A stretch of DNA of 64,000 nt from Rhodanobacter sp. C06. Its GTDB lineage: Bacteria; Pseudomonadota; Gammaproteobacteria; Xanthomonadales; Rhodanobacteraceae. Under the pieces are notes generated by a model. That model ran no database searches. It was given only the letters and a program-made list of their open reading frames with translations, and was not told the DNA's origin. A program made the translations under genes and the position numbers. Below, one piece after another: positions 44,086 to 53,229 of the stretch. Location: positions 142,523 through 206,522 of the forward strand of contig NZ_MUNP01000043.1 in assembly GCF_002001105.1 (NCBI RefSeq), given 5' to 3'. Positions within the stretch are counted from its first letter, which is position 1, and the number at the start of each line of letters is the position of its first letter.

Positions 44086-44122
44086 CACCCGCCGCGCACG
44101 GCCGTAAAGCGCGCGGCGGGTG
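44086..44122 (-). terminator. Dyad between trxA and rho
   Basis: CACCCGCCGCGC (44086-44097) pairs perfectly with GCGCGGCGGGTG (44111-44122) over a 13-base loop. It lies just below the trxA stop and before rho. On the minus strand no U run follows, so it may attenuate rather than stop the transcript. Confidence 0.4.
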
Positions 44123-44133
44123 AAAAACGGCGC

Positions 44134-44460
44134 TCAGAGCGCCTTGTCGATCATCTGGGCCAGCTGACCCTTGCTGACGGCGCCGATCTGGGTGGCCTCG
44201 ACCTTGCCGTTCTTGAACACCATCAGGGTAGGGATGCCGCGCACGCCGTAGGTGCGGGGGGTCTTCTGGTTGTGGTCGATGTTGATCTTCACGATGCGCA
44301 GCTTGCCCTGGTACTGGCCGGCCAGCTCGTCGAGGATCGGCGCGATGGCCTTGCACGGGCCGCACCATTCGGCCCAGAAATCCAGCAGCACGGGGGTGTC
44401 GGATTGCAGTACTTCCTGCTCGAAGGCGTCGTCGCTCACATGGGTAATCAGGTCGCTCAC
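44134..44460 (-). CDS. trxA: Thioredoxin
   Basis: Thioredoxin of 108 residues, the cytoplasmic disulfide reductase that serves ribonucleotide reductase and many others. It has [17 protein letters not shown] with the WCGPC active site and the cis-proline in RGIPTLMVF. The GTG at 44460 has GGAG upstream and gives the usual length (E. coli 109). It is transcribed away from rhlB and toward rho, as in E. coli. Confidence 0.96.
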   Translation of the reverse strand: MSDLITHVSDDAFEQEVLQSDTPVLLDFWAEWCGPCKAIAPILDELAGQYQGKLRIVKINIDHNQKTPRTYGVRGIPTLMVFKNGKVEATQIGAVSKGQLAQMIDKAL

Positions 44461-44920
44461 CGGGGTCTCCGAAAGGCGGGTGGAAGGAAGGTTTGGCGAC
44501 CACGCGGCCAGCATCGGCTACACTGGGGTGCCCATGAAGCGCGGGTCGAACCGGGAAAGAGGGGTTTTGGCCATTGCGGCCCGGAACCTCATTGCAACGT
44601 AACTCGGGGCGCGATTCAAGCGATTCAAGGGCGGCAACGGACGGTTCCGTTGACATAGGCGAGGCGGCTCAAGCGTTTGCGTAGCAAACGCGCAGATACG
44701 GGTCCGTCGAGTCGTTTCGCCTATGCCAGCGGGACTGCCGGTTGCACTGCAACCGTTTCGGCGCCCTCCGCGGCTTCGGAGCGCCGGCCGGCGAGCCTGC
44801 TCGCCGCCGTGCGCTGCGTACCGCCGCGCGCCGCTCATCCCACCGCTCCGTGTCCGCCTCCGGCGGCGGAGCCGGGCCGGCTTCGACGCCTGTGCCCGCA
44901 TCCCACCGGCTTTTCCTTCC
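44461..44920. other. 460-base trxA-rhlB divergent region
   Basis: No convincing gene is present. The left part (44461-44600) must hold the trxA promoter; I see no strong boxes. From 44635 to 44870 it is packed with hairpins, annotated separately as an rhlB leader. Confidence 0.5.
44635..44870 (+). other. Structured leader with serial hairpins upstream of rhlB
   Basis: In order: CAACGGA-CGGT-TCCGTTG (44635-44652); CATAGGCGA (44654-44662) pairing with TCGCCTATG (44717-44725), enclosing GCGTTTGC-GTA-GCAAACGC (44673-44691); CGGTTG-CAACCG (44739-44755); CGGCG/CTCCG with CGGAG/CGCCG (44759-44786, bulge of 2); CGGCGAGC-CT-GCTCGCCG (44789-44806); CCGCC-TCC-GGCGG (44854-44866). Nearly all stems are perfect. 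If transcribed with rhlB this would be a highly folded 5' leader of about 250 bases. Confidence 0.6.
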
Positions 44921-46645
44921 ATGTCGCAAACCGTACTCACCGATACCTTCTTCACCAACTTCGAACTTCATCCGCTGCTGCAGCAAGGCCTGGCTGACGC
45001 CGGCTTCACCCGCTGCACGCCGATCCAGGAACTGACCCTGCCGGTGGCGCTGGCCGGCCGCGACGTCGCCGGCCAGGCGCAGACCGGCACCGGCAAGACC
45101 TGCGCCTTCCTGGTCGCGCTGATGAACCGCCTGCTGACCACGCCCGCGGTGGCCGAGCGCAAGGACACCGACCCGCGCGCGCTGGTGATCGCGCCCACCC
45201 GCGAGCTGGCGATCCAGATCGACAAGGATGCCCGCGCCATCGGTGCACGCACCGGCCTGAAGACCGCGCTGATCTACGGCGGCGTGGACTACGACAAGCA
45301 GCGCCAGCAGCTGCACGACGGCTGCGACATCATCATCGCCACGCCCGGCCGCCTGCTCGACTACTACAAGCAGCAGGTGTTCGGCTTCAACGGCGTCGAG
45401 GTGATGGTGATCGACGAGGCCGACCGCATGTTCGACCTCGGTTTCATCAAGGACGTGCGCTTCATCTTCCGCCGCCTGCCGGCACGCGAGCAGCGCCAGG
45501 TGCTGCTGTTCTCCGCCACGCTGAGCCATCGCGTGCTGGAGCTGGCCTACGAGCACATGCACGAGGCCGAGAAGCTGGTGGTGGAGAGCGACAACGTCAC
45601 CGCCGACAAGGTGCGCCAGGTGGTCTACTTCCCGGCCAAGGAAGAGAAGCTGCCGCTGCTGCTGAACCTGATCGACCAGCACCAGCCCAGCCGCAGCATC
45701 ATCTTCGTCAACACCAAGGCCGCCGCCGAGCGCGTCACCGACCGCGTGAAGCGGCACGGCTGCCGCGTCGGCGCGATCTCCGGCGACGTGCCCCAGCTGA
45801 AGCGCCAGAAGCTGCTGCAGCGCTTCCAGGACGGCCAGCTCGACATCCTCGTGGCCACCGATGTGGCCGCGCGCGGCCTGCACATCCCCGCGGTCAGCCA
45901 CGTGTTCAACTACGACCTGCCGCAGGATGCGGAGGACTACGTGCACCGCATCGGCCGCACCGCGCGCCTTGGTGCCGAGGGCGACGCGGTCAGCTTCGCC
46001 TGCGACCTGTACGCGATGAGCCTGCCCGACATCGAAACCTACATCGGCCAGAGCATCCCGGTGGCGGCCATCGAGCCGGAGCTGCTGGTGATGCCGAAGC
46101 CGCGCGCGATCGACGCCGAGTTCGCCGCCGCCGCCGCCGCCGACAGTGCCGCGTTCGGCGACCACGTCGAGCCGCGGCACGACGACAAGAAGGGCGGCCG
46201 TGCGCGCCGCGACAGCCGCGACGGCGAGCGCAAGCCGCGCGGGGATCGCCCGCACGAACCGCGGCCGCCCCGTGCGCCGCGCGCCGAGCCGGCGAACGTC
46301 GAGGCCGTTGCACCGGTGGCCGTGGCGAGCGATGCCAGCGTCAGCGCGACCGACGAGGGCGAACGCAAGCGCCGCCGTCGGCGCGGCGGCCGCAACCGCC
46401 GCCGCGAAGGTGGCGAGGCGGTGGCGACGAATGCCGTGCAGGGCAAGCCGCAAGCGACACCGGCCGAGGGCGGCCGCCCGCCGCGCGGCGAGCGTCGCGC
46501 GCCGCGCGAGCGCGTACCGGCCGAGGCCGTGGCATCGGCGGCCGGTCGTCCCTCGCGGCAGGTGGCCGCCACCGCCGGCGAGCACACGCACCCGAACAAG
46601 CCCAGCCTGTTCCGCCGCCTGACCCGGCTGTTCACCGGACGCTGA
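44921..46645 (+). CDS. rhlB: ATP-dependent RNA helicase RhlB
   Basis: A DEAD-box helicase of 574 residues, in E. coli part of the degradosome with RNase E. Motifs in order: Q-motif with [13 protein letters not shown] (I), PTREL (Ia), TPGRLLD (Ib), [10 protein letters not shown] (II, DEAD), SATLSH (III), ARGLHIP (V) and [10 protein letters not shown] (VI). The core (about 1-390) is followed by a 180-residue low-complexity tail rich in Arg, Ala, Pro and Glu with an [21 protein letters not shown] patch and an end [15 protein letters not shown]. coli RhlB has only 421 residues. It is divergent from trxA-rho. Confidence 0.94.
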   Translation: MSQTVLTDTFFTNFELHPLLQQGLADAGFTRCTPIQELTLPVALAGRDVAGQAQTGTGKTCAFLVALMNRLLTTPAVAERKDTDPRALVIAPTRELAIQIDKDARAIGARTGLKTALIYGGVDYDKQRQQLHDGCDIIIATPGRLLDYYKQQVFGFNGVEVMVIDEADRMFDLGFIKDVRFIFRRLPAREQRQVLLFSATLSHRVLELAYEHMHEAEKLVVESDNVTADKVRQVVYFPAKEEKLPLLLNLIDQHQPSRSIIFVNTKAAAERVTDRVKRHGCRVGAISGDVPQLKRQKLLQRFQDGQLDILVATDVAARGLHIPAVSHVFNYDLPQDAEDYVHRIGRTARLGAEGDAVSFACDLYAMSLPDIETYIGQSIPVAAIEPELLVMPKPRAIDAEFAAAAAADSAAFGDHVEPRHDDKKGGRARRDSRDGERKPRGDRPHEPRPPRAPRAEPANVEAVAPVAVASDASVSATDEGERKRRRRRGGRNRRREGGEAVATNAVQGKPQATPAEGGRPPRGERRAPRERVPAEAVASAAGRPSRQVAATAGEHTHPNKPSLFRRLTRLFTGR

Positions 46646-46663
46646 GCCAGTCGCGCAATGCAG

Positions 46664-46687
46664 CGTCGCCGGGCTGAACCGGCGACG
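46664..46687 (+). terminator. Hairpin downstream of rhlB
   Basis: CGTCGCCGG (46664-46672) and CCGGCGACG (46679-46687) form a perfect 9-base stem with a 6-base loop, 18 bases after the rhlB stop. No T run follows; terminator strength is uncertain. Confidence 0.45.
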
Positions 46688-46728
46688 ATCACCGCATCCG
46701 GGACATGGGCGACCTTGCACCCTGCATA

Positions 46729-46750
46729 CCGTATCCTTGCCGGGATACGG
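46729..46750 (+). other. Hairpin in the ftsE leader
   Basis: CCGTATCC (46729-46736) and GGATACGG (46743-46750) pair perfectly over TTGCCG, 24 bases before the ftsE start. It could belong to the promoter region or to the mRNA leader. Confidence 0.35.
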
Positions 46751-46773
46751 CAGGCAGTCGGCGGGGGCGCGCG

Positions 46774-47451
46774 GTGATCCAGTTCGACAAGGTGAGCAAG
46801 CACTACGACGGCGGCCACGAGGCGCTTTCGCAGCTTTCCTTCACCATACCCACGGGCGAGATGGCTTTCGTCACCGGCCATTCCGGCGCGGGCAAGAGCA
46901 CCTTGCTCAAACTGCTCGGCGTGATCGAGCGGCCCAGCCACGGCGCGATCACGATGGACGGCCAGAACCTGGCCAAGGTGCGCGGGCGCGGCATTCCCAA
47001 GCTGCGCCAGCGCATCGGCATGGTGTTCCAGGACCATCGCCTGCTGATGGACCGCAGCGTGTTCGCCAACGTCGAGCTGCCGCTGGCCATCGCCGGCATC
47101 GCCCGCGTCGAACGCGGCCGGCGCGTACGCGCGGCGCTGGAGAAGGTGGGCCTGCTCTCGTACGAGCGCCAGCTGCCGGCCACGCTGTCCACCGGCGAGC
47201 AGCAGCGCGTGGGCATCGCGCGGGCGATCGTGGGGCGCCCCTCGCTGCTGATCGCCGACGAGCCCACCGGCAACCTCGATCCGCAGCTCGCGGTGGAGAT
47301 CATGGGCCTGTTCGCCGAATTCCAGCAGGTGGGCACCACGGTGCTGATCGCCAGCCACGACCTGCCGCTGATCAAGCGCATGCGCAAGCGCGTGGTGGTG
47401 CTCGATCACGGCCGATTGGTGGCGGATCTCGCCGCCGAGGAGGTGCTGTGA
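46774..47451 (+). CDS. ftsE: Cell division ATP-binding protein FtsE
   Basis: The ATPase of the FtsEX complex, 225 residues, which at the divisome controls peptidoglycan amidases through EnvC-like activators. Motifs: Walker A GHSGAGKST, Q-loop VFQDHRLL, signature LSTGEQQRVGIARA (Thr in place of the second-position Gly of LSGGE), Walker B LLIADEPTGNLD and ASHD. GTG start at 46774, preceded by GCGGGGG. It overlaps ftsX by one base. Confidence 0.94.
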   Translation: MIQFDKVSKHYDGGHEALSQLSFTIPTGEMAFVTGHSGAGKSTLLKLLGVIERPSHGAITMDGQNLAKVRGRGIPKLRQRIGMVFQDHRLLMDRSVFANVELPLAIAGIARVERGRRVRAALEKVGLLSYERQLPATLSTGEQQRVGIARAIVGRPSLLIADEPTGNLDPQLAVEIMGLFAEFQQVGTTVLIASHDLPLIKRMRKRVVVLDHGRLVADLAAEEVL

Positions 47452-48425
47452 TGGCCGCCGCCGATGTTCGCCGTGACGCAGAGACGCCGCCGCGCAACGA
47501 AGCCAGCCACACCCGTCGCGTGTCCAGCTGGCGCGAACACCACGGCTGGAGCGCCGGCGCCAGCCTGCGCCGGCTCGCCGCCCGTCCACTGGGGAGCCTG
47601 CTCACCATCGCGGTGATGGGGCTGGCGCTGGCCCTGCCGCTGGCGTTCTACCTGCTGCTGGGCAACGTGCAGCAACTGGGCAAGGCGCTGGGCCAGGACC
47701 AGGCGATCAACGTGTTCCTGCAGCCGGACCAGGCCGCCTCGCAGGCGCAACTGCTGGCGAAGCAATTGGGCGATCGTTCCGACGTGGCGTCGGTAGCGAT
47801 CAAGACGCCGCAGCAGGGCCTGGACGAACTGGCGAAGCTGCAGGGTTTCTCCGGTGCGCTGGACGCGTTGGAGCAGAATCCCTTGCCCTTCGTGCTGATG
47901 GTGCAGCCCAAGCCGGGCCTCGATGCGCCGACCGTGGAACGATTGGTCAGCGACCTGCGCGAGATGCACAGCGTGGCCCAGGTGCAGGACAGCGGCACCT
48001 GGCGGCAGCGGCTGGACGCGCTGCTCGGCGTGGGCGACCGCGTGGTGATCGCGCTGGCGCTGATGCTGGCGCTGGCCGCCCTGCTGGTGGTGGGCAACAC
48101 GGTGCGGGTGGACATCGCCAGCCGCCACGAGGAGATCGGCGTGCTGCTGCTGGTGGGCGCCAGCGGCGCCTTCGTGCGGCGGCCCTACCTGTATGCCGGC
48201 ATCTGGTACGGCCTGTTCAGCGGCATTCTTGCCGCGCTGCTGGCGCTGGCGATCGAGTTCGCGCTCAGCGGACCGGTGGCACGGTTGAGCCAGGCCTATG
48301 ATGGCAAGCTGCACCTCGGCGGCTTGCCGCTGTGGTTGCTGGCCGTAGTGCCGTTGGCTGCAGCGGTGCTGGGTTGGCTGGGTGCACGGCTGGTGAGTGC
48401 CTGGCAGCTGCGCAAGGCGGTCTGA
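47451..48425 (+). CDS. ftsX: Cell division protein FtsX
   Basis: The permease-like partner of FtsE, 324 residues. A long cytoplasmic start, then helix 1 (GSLLTIAVMGLALALPLAFYLLL), a periplasmic domain (about 70-190) that binds EnvC-type activators, and three more helices (VIALALMLALAALLVVG, YAGIWYGLFSGILAALLAL, LWLLAVVPLAAAVLGWLG). It has VNTVRVDI-like VGNTVRVDIASRHEEI, the FtsX family signature, and the LVGAS motif. In E. coli rpoH follows ftsX directly; here rpoH is 2.5 kb further on, behind three other genes. Confidence 0.94.
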   Translation: MAAADVRRDAETPPRNEASHTRRVSSWREHHGWSAGASLRRLAARPLGSLLTIAVMGLALALPLAFYLLLGNVQQLGKALGQDQAINVFLQPDQAASQAQLLAKQLGDRSDVASVAIKTPQQGLDELAKLQGFSGALDALEQNPLPFVLMVQPKPGLDAPTVERLVSDLREMHSVAQVQDSGTWRQRLDALLGVGDRVVIALALMLALAALLVVGNTVRVDIASRHEEIGVLLLVGASGAFVRRPYLYAGIWYGLFSGILAALLALAIEFALSGPVARLSQAYDGKLHLGGLPLWLLAVVPLAAAVLGWLGARLVSAWQLRKAV

Positions 48426-48455
48426 ACAGGTGTCGGGGGCGAGAATAGTCAGGGC

Positions 48456-49298
48456 ATGAGTACAAGCATCAGCAACCGGCTGGTCAGCACGGCGCCACGC
48501 GTGCTGGTGGTCGACGGTTCCAGGATGGTGCGGCAGCTGATCGGTCGCGTGCTGCAGACCGAGCTGCCGGGCGTGGAAGTGGTCGGCTGCGGCAGCGGCA
48601 GCGAGGCGCAGCAGCTGCTGGGCGAAGGGGTGTTCGATTTCATCACCAGCGCGCTGCGCCTGCCCGACATGGACGGGTTGGAGCTGGCGCGCTTCGTGCG
48701 CGAATCCGCGCCGCAGGCCTACGTGCCGATCGTGGTGGTCTCCGGCGACGTGGACGACCGCCTGCACCGGCGCACGCTGGGCGAGGACGTCACCGACTAC
48801 TTCGACAAGTCGCTGGGCTTCCAGGCGCTGGCCGAGTTCATCCGCGGCTACGTGCGCCCCGAGGGCAGCGCCGAGGGCGAGGTGTTGTACGTGGAGGACA
48901 GCCGCGTGGTGGCGCTGGCCACCCGTCGCATGCTGGAGAAGTACGGCCTCACCGTGCACCACGTGATCAGCGTGGAGGATGCGCTGGCGCTGCTGGAAAC
49001 CGCGAAGGTGCGTGGCGAGGTGGGTGCCGACGTGGTGCTCACCGACGTCAGCCTGAAGGGCGAGCTCACCGGCGGCGACCTGCTCGAGCGCATCCGCAAG
49101 GACTTCGGCTACGGCAAGGGCCGGCTGCCGGTGCTGGTGATGACCGGCGACGAGAACCCGGCGAACCAGGCCGCGCTGATCAAGGCCGGCGCGAACGACC
49201 TGGTGGAGAAGCCGGTCGAGGAAAAACTGCTGGTCACCAAGCTGCTGTTCCAGCTGCGCGTGTCGCGGCATCTGCGTTCGCGCGGCGCGGCCGCATGA
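48456..49298 (+). CDS. Tandem receiver-domain response regulator, first domain degenerate
   Basis: A protein of 280 residues made of two CheY-like receivers and no output domain. The second (about 142-275) is intact: acidic Glu147-Asp148, phosphoacceptor Asp197 in VVLTDVSL, Thr in VMTGD and Lys in VEKP. In the first (about 14-130) the phosphoacceptor position is Ala66 ([14 protein letters not shown]) and the acidic pocket is reduced to Asp20, while DKS keeps the Lys, so it probably cannot be phosphorylated. It likely works by protein contact. The ung start overlaps its stop (ATGA). Confidence 0.88.
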   Translation: MSTSISNRLVSTAPRVLVVDGSRMVRQLIGRVLQTELPGVEVVGCGSGSEAQQLLGEGVFDFITSALRLPDMDGLELARFVRESAPQAYVPIVVVSGDVDDRLHRRTLGEDVTDYFDKSLGFQALAEFIRGYVRPEGSAEGEVLYVEDSRVVALATRRMLEKYGLTVHHVISVEDALALLETAKVRGEVGADVVLTDVSLKGELTGGDLLERIRKDFGYGKGRLPVLVMTGDENPANQAALIKAGANDLVEKPVEEKLLVTKLLFQLRVSRHLRSRGAAA

Positions 49299-49993
49299 GC
49301 GAGGTGCGGCTGGAAGCCACGTGGAAGGCGCGGATCGGCGCGCATCTGGAACGCCCGGAGATGCAGGCGCTGGCCGAATTCCTGCGTGCGGAGAAGCGCG
49401 CCGGCAAGGCGATCTATCCGCCCGGACCGGAGATCTTCGCCGCGTTCGAGCACACGCCGTTCGAGGAGGTGCGCGTGGTGGTCTTGGGCCAGGACCCCTA
49501 CCACGGCCCCGGCCAGGCGCACGGCCTGTGTTTCTCGGTGCGCCCCGGCGTCCCGGCGCCGCCCTCGCTGGTGAACATCTTCAAGGAGATCCAGCGCGAC
49601 CTCGGCATCGCGCCGCCCGACCATGGCTGCCTCACACCGTGGGCCGATCGCGGCGTGCTGCTGCTCAACGCGGTGCTCACCGTGGAGCGCGGGCTGGCTG
49701 CCGCGCACCAGGGCAAGGGCTGGGAAGGCTTCACCGATGCGGCCATCGACGCGCTCAACCGCGAGCGCGAGGGCATCGTGTTCCTGCTCTGGGGCAGCTA
49801 CGCCCAGCGCAAGGGCCAGCTGATCGACACGCGCCGGCACTGCGTGCTGAAGAGCGTGCACCCTTCCCCGTTGTCCGCCCACCGCGGCTTCCTCGGCTGC
49901 GGGCATTTCTCCGCCGCAAACCGTTATCTGGAAGCGCAGGGGCAAGCACCCGTCGACTGGTCGCTGCCGCCGCGCGTCGCGTTGCCCGGCTGA
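49295..49993 (+). CDS. ung: Uracil-DNA glycosylase
   Basis: Family 1 UDG of 232 residues, which removes uracil from DNA to start base excision repair. The water-activating motif is GQDPYHG, the uracil pocket Asn is in LLNAVLTV, and the minor-groove loop [11 protein letters not shown] has the catalytic His. Overlaps the preceding receiver gene by ATGA, and its stop is 5 bases from that of the converging PKHD hydroxylase gene. Confidence 0.96.
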   Translation: MSEVRLEATWKARIGAHLERPEMQALAEFLRAEKRAGKAIYPPGPEIFAAFEHTPFEEVRVVVLGQDPYHGPGQAHGLCFSVRPGVPAPPSLVNIFKEIQRDLGIAPPDHGCLTPWADRGVLLLNAVLTVERGLAAAHQGKGWEGFTDAAIDALNREREGIVFLLWGSYAQRKGQLIDTRRHCVLKSVHPSPLSAHRGFLGCGHFSAANRYLEAQGQAPVDWSLPPRVALPG

Positions 49994-49997
49994 CTGC

Positions 49998-50681
49998 TCA
50001 GCCCGTCACCTCGGCCCACATGCGCAACAGGTTGGCATGCGAGCGGCTCACGGCATCGAAGGTCTGGCTCTTGCCCTCGCGGCCGAAGATGTCGCGCTTG
50101 GCGCTTTCCAGATCCCACAGCAGTTCGCGGCGGGCCGCGTCGCGCACCATGCTTTGCACCCAGATGATGGCCGCGTCGCGCACGCCGCGCGTCACCGGAT
50201 TGACGTGGTGCAAGGTGTTGGCCGGGTAGGCGATGGCGGCGCCGGCGTCCAGCTTGAAGGCGTATTCCATGCCGCCGTTGGCATGCGTCACCAGCTCGCC
50301 GCCGTCGTAGCTCCTGGGGTCGGACAGAAACACGGTGATCGCGATGTCGGTGCGTATCGCGTTGCCCAGGCTGCCCATCACCGGGGCATCGACGTGCGCG
50401 CCGTATTCCATGCCGCCGGCGTAGCGGTTGAACAGCGGCTGGGTGTTCGCTGCCGGCAGCAGCGCCGCCTGCAGCAGCGCGTTGCGCTGGAAGGCGGCGC
50501 GCACGATGTCGGCGATGCGCGCGTAGTTCGCGCTGCCGGTGTCGATCTGCTGGTTCTTCTTCACGGTGCGTGCCGACCAGCCGGCCGTGGCGGAGCCGTC
50601 GACGTAGGGGGCGGATTGCAGCTCGGCCCGGATTGCGACTAGCTCCTGGGCGGTCAATACATCGGGTACACAGACGATCAA
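49998..50681 (-). CDS. PKHD-type Fe(II)/2-oxoglutarate hydroxylase (PiuC/YbiX-like)
   Basis: A dioxygenase of about 227 residues in the PiuC/YbiX group, usually linked to TonB-dependent iron uptake. The Fe site is the H-x-D of YGAHVDAP plus His in NTLHHVNPVTRG, and the 2-oxoglutarate arginine follows in TRGVRDAAI. A GGGGGAG five bases before a TTG at 50681 (MIVCVPDVLT) decides the start; a GTG at 50699 would add six residues. No siderophore receptor gene is beside it. Converges on ung. Confidence 0.88.
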   Translation of the reverse strand: MIVCVPDVLTAQELVAIRAELQSAPYVDGSATAGWSARTVKKNQQIDTGSANYARIADIVRAAFQRNALLQAALLPAANTQPLFNRYAGGMEYGAHVDAPVMGSLGNAIRTDIAITVFLSDPRSYDGGELVTHANGGMEYAFKLDAGAAIAYPANTLHHVNPVTRGVRDAAIIWVQSMVRDAARRELLWDLESAKRDIFGREGKSQTFDAVSRSHANLLRMWAEVTG

Positions 50682-50820
50682 GTGAACTCCCCCTTCCACG
50701 TGGCTTGTCCCGGCATTGTAGTGAACAGGCCACTGCAGGACACGCGCGAACGGCCCGGTTTGCGGTTGTTTTCAAGCCCTGCCGAACGGCCCATGCCCGG
50801 TGCCGATGCCGGGTACAGGA

Positions 50821-50849
50821 TGGACAAGCGGCCGACATTTCTGTACGAT
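50821..50849 (+). promoter_or_regulatory. Sigma-70-type promoter of rpoH
   Basis: TGGACA (50821-50826, five of six consensus -35 bases), a 17-base spacer and TACGAT (50844-50849, four of six -10 bases). Transcription would start near 50856, so the CIRCE operator lies at about +29 to +55. Confidence 0.6.
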
Positions 50850-50883
50850 GCGGTTTACTAAAAGCCGTGAACCATTTGCGGCT

Positions 50884-50910
50884 TTAGCACTCCAACCACC
50901 GGAGTGCTAA
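50884..50910 (+). promoter_or_regulatory. CIRCE element (HrcA operator) upstream of rpoH
   Basis: TTAGCACTC (50884-50892), nine bases, GAGTGCTAA (50902-50910): a perfect match to the CIRCE consensus TTAGCACTC-N9-GAGTGCTAA bound by the heat-shock repressor HrcA. The dyad even extends by one C-G pair. It stands between the promoter and the rpoH ribosome-binding site, so HrcA would block transcription and the mRNA would carry the hairpin. Confidence 0.92.
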
Positions 50911-50938
50911 CCTGAAGCCCTTGCACTGGAGGTTTCAC

Positions 50939-51799
<861 letters not shown>

Positions 51800-51825
51800 G
51801 TTTCTCGCCTCGCAAGTCATCGGCA

Positions 51826-51847
51826 ACGGCCCGCCTTGGCGGGCCGT
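51826..51847. terminator. Terminator between rpoH and NDH-2 gene
   Basis: ACGGCCCGCC (51826-51835) and GGCGGGCCGT (51838-51847) form a perfect 10-base stem, followed on the plus strand by GTGCTTTTC. It would end rpoH transcripts; the converging gene stops at 51855. Confidence 0.75.
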
Positions 51848-51854
51848 GTGCTTT

Positions 51855-53120
51855 TCAGCGGCCGGATTCGCGCTCGTCCTCGCCGGTGATGATTCGCGCG
51901 TGCCGCGCTTGGGTCCAGTACGCCATCGCCCAGTCCAGCATCACCACCAGCCGGTTGCGGAAGCCGATCAGAAACCAGATGTGCGCGCCCAGCCACACCC
52001 ACCAGGCGAGCAGGCCGGACAGTTGCAGCTTGCCGAACTGCGCCACCGCAGCCATGCGGCCGATGGTGGCCAGCGCGCCCGCGTCGCGGTAGCGGAACGG
52101 CATGGCATGCGAGTCGCCGTGCAGCCGGGCGGCGATCAGCCTGGCTGCGTGCAGCCCCATCTGCTTGGCGGCGGGCGCCACGCCTGGCACCGGGCGGCCG
52201 TCCTGTTGCACGCTGGCGAGGTCGCCGAGCACGAACACTTCCGGGTGCCCGGGCAGGGACAAGTCGTCGCGCACGAGCACGCGGCCGGCACGATCCAGCG
52301 GCGCATCCAGCAGCCGACCCAGTGGCGAGGCGGCCACACCGGCGGCCCACAGCACGGTGCGTGCGGCAAGACGCTGCTCGCCCAGCGTCACGCCCTCGCC
52401 GTCCACCGCCGTCACTGCCTGGCCGAGGCGCACCTGCACGCCCAGGTGTTCGAGTTGCCGTTGCGCCTTCGTCGACAGCGCGGGATCGAACGCGGCCAGC
52501 ACGCGCGGCCCGGCTTCCACCAGCAGGATGTTCGCCGCACCTGGCTGCGTGCGACGGAACTCGCCGGCCAGCGTGTGCCGCGCGATCTCGGCCAGCGTGC
52601 CGGCCAGTTCCACCCCGGTGGCGCCGCCGCCTACCACCACGAAGTTGAGCCAGGCCTGGCGGCGCACGGGGTCGTCCTCCTGCTCGGCGCGCTCGAACGC
52701 GGTGAGCACGCGGCGGCGGATCGCCAGCGCGTCGTCCAGCGACTTCAGCCCCGGCGCGTCGATAGCCCAGTCGTCGTGGCCGAAATAGGCATGCGCGGCA
52801 CCGGTGGCGACGATCAGCCAGTCGTAATCAAGCGACTCGCGTTGCAGCTGCACGCGACGCTGCGCGAGGTCGATGCCGGCGACCTCGTCCATCAGCACGG
52901 TGACATTGCGCTGGTGACGCAGGATCTGCCGCAGCGGCGCCGCAATCGATGGCGCCGACAGGCCCGCGGTGGCGACCTGGTACAGCAGCGGCTGGAACAG
53001 GTGATGGTTGTGGCGATCGACCAGGGTAATGCGCGCTCGCGCACGGGCCAGCGCGCGGGTGGCGGCGAGTCCGCCGAAACCGCCGCCGAGTATCACGATG
53101 TGGGGCAGTGCATCGGGCAT
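51855..53120 (-). CDS. Type II NADH dehydrogenase (Ndh-like FAD oxidoreductase)
   Basis: A membrane-associated NDH-2 of 421 residues, which passes electrons from NADH to quinone without pumping protons. FAD motif IVILGGGFGGLAATRAL, RHNHHLFQPLLYQVATAGLS (the NDH-2 signature), NAD motif VVVGGGATGVELAG, second FAD region VFVLGDLASV, and a C-terminal membrane-binding stretch AWWVWLGAHIWFLIGFRNR. ATG 53120. Degenerate REP upstream. Confidence 0.93.
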   Translation of the reverse strand: MPDALPHIVILGGGFGGLAATRALARARARITLVDRHNHHLFQPLLYQVATAGLSAPSIAAPLRQILRHQRNVTVLMDEVAGIDLAQRRVQLQRESLDYDWLIVATGAAHAYFGHDDWAIDAPGLKSLDDALAIRRRVLTAFERAEQEDDPVRRQAWLNFVVVGGGATGVELAGTLAEIARHTLAGEFRRTQPGAANILLVEAGPRVLAAFDPALSTKAQRQLEHLGVQVRLGQAVTAVDGEGVTLGEQRLAARTVLWAAGVAASPLGRLLDAPLDRAGRVLVRDDLSLPGHPEVFVLGDLASVQQDGRPVPGVAPAAKQMGLHAARLIAARLHGDSHAMPFRYRDAGALATIGRMAAVAQFGKLQLSGLLAWWVWLGAHIWFLIGFRNRLVVMLDWAMAYWTQARHARIITGEDERESGR

Positions 53121-53149
53121 GACACGATTCCTTGAGGCGCTGTCCCATT

Positions 53150-53223
53150 GTAGGAGCGCACCTTGTGCGCGATGGCTCTGGCTTCGATCAACATCAGAGC
53201 ACTCGCGCACTGGGTGCTCCTGC
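53150..53223. repeat. Degenerate GTAG-type REP inverted pair
   Basis: GTAGGAGCGCACCTTGTGCG opens the left arm; the right arm (ACTCGCGCACTGGGTGCTCC) has several changes. It lies between the NDH-2 start and the priA stop. Confidence 0.75.
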
Positions 53224-53229
53224 GGTGGT

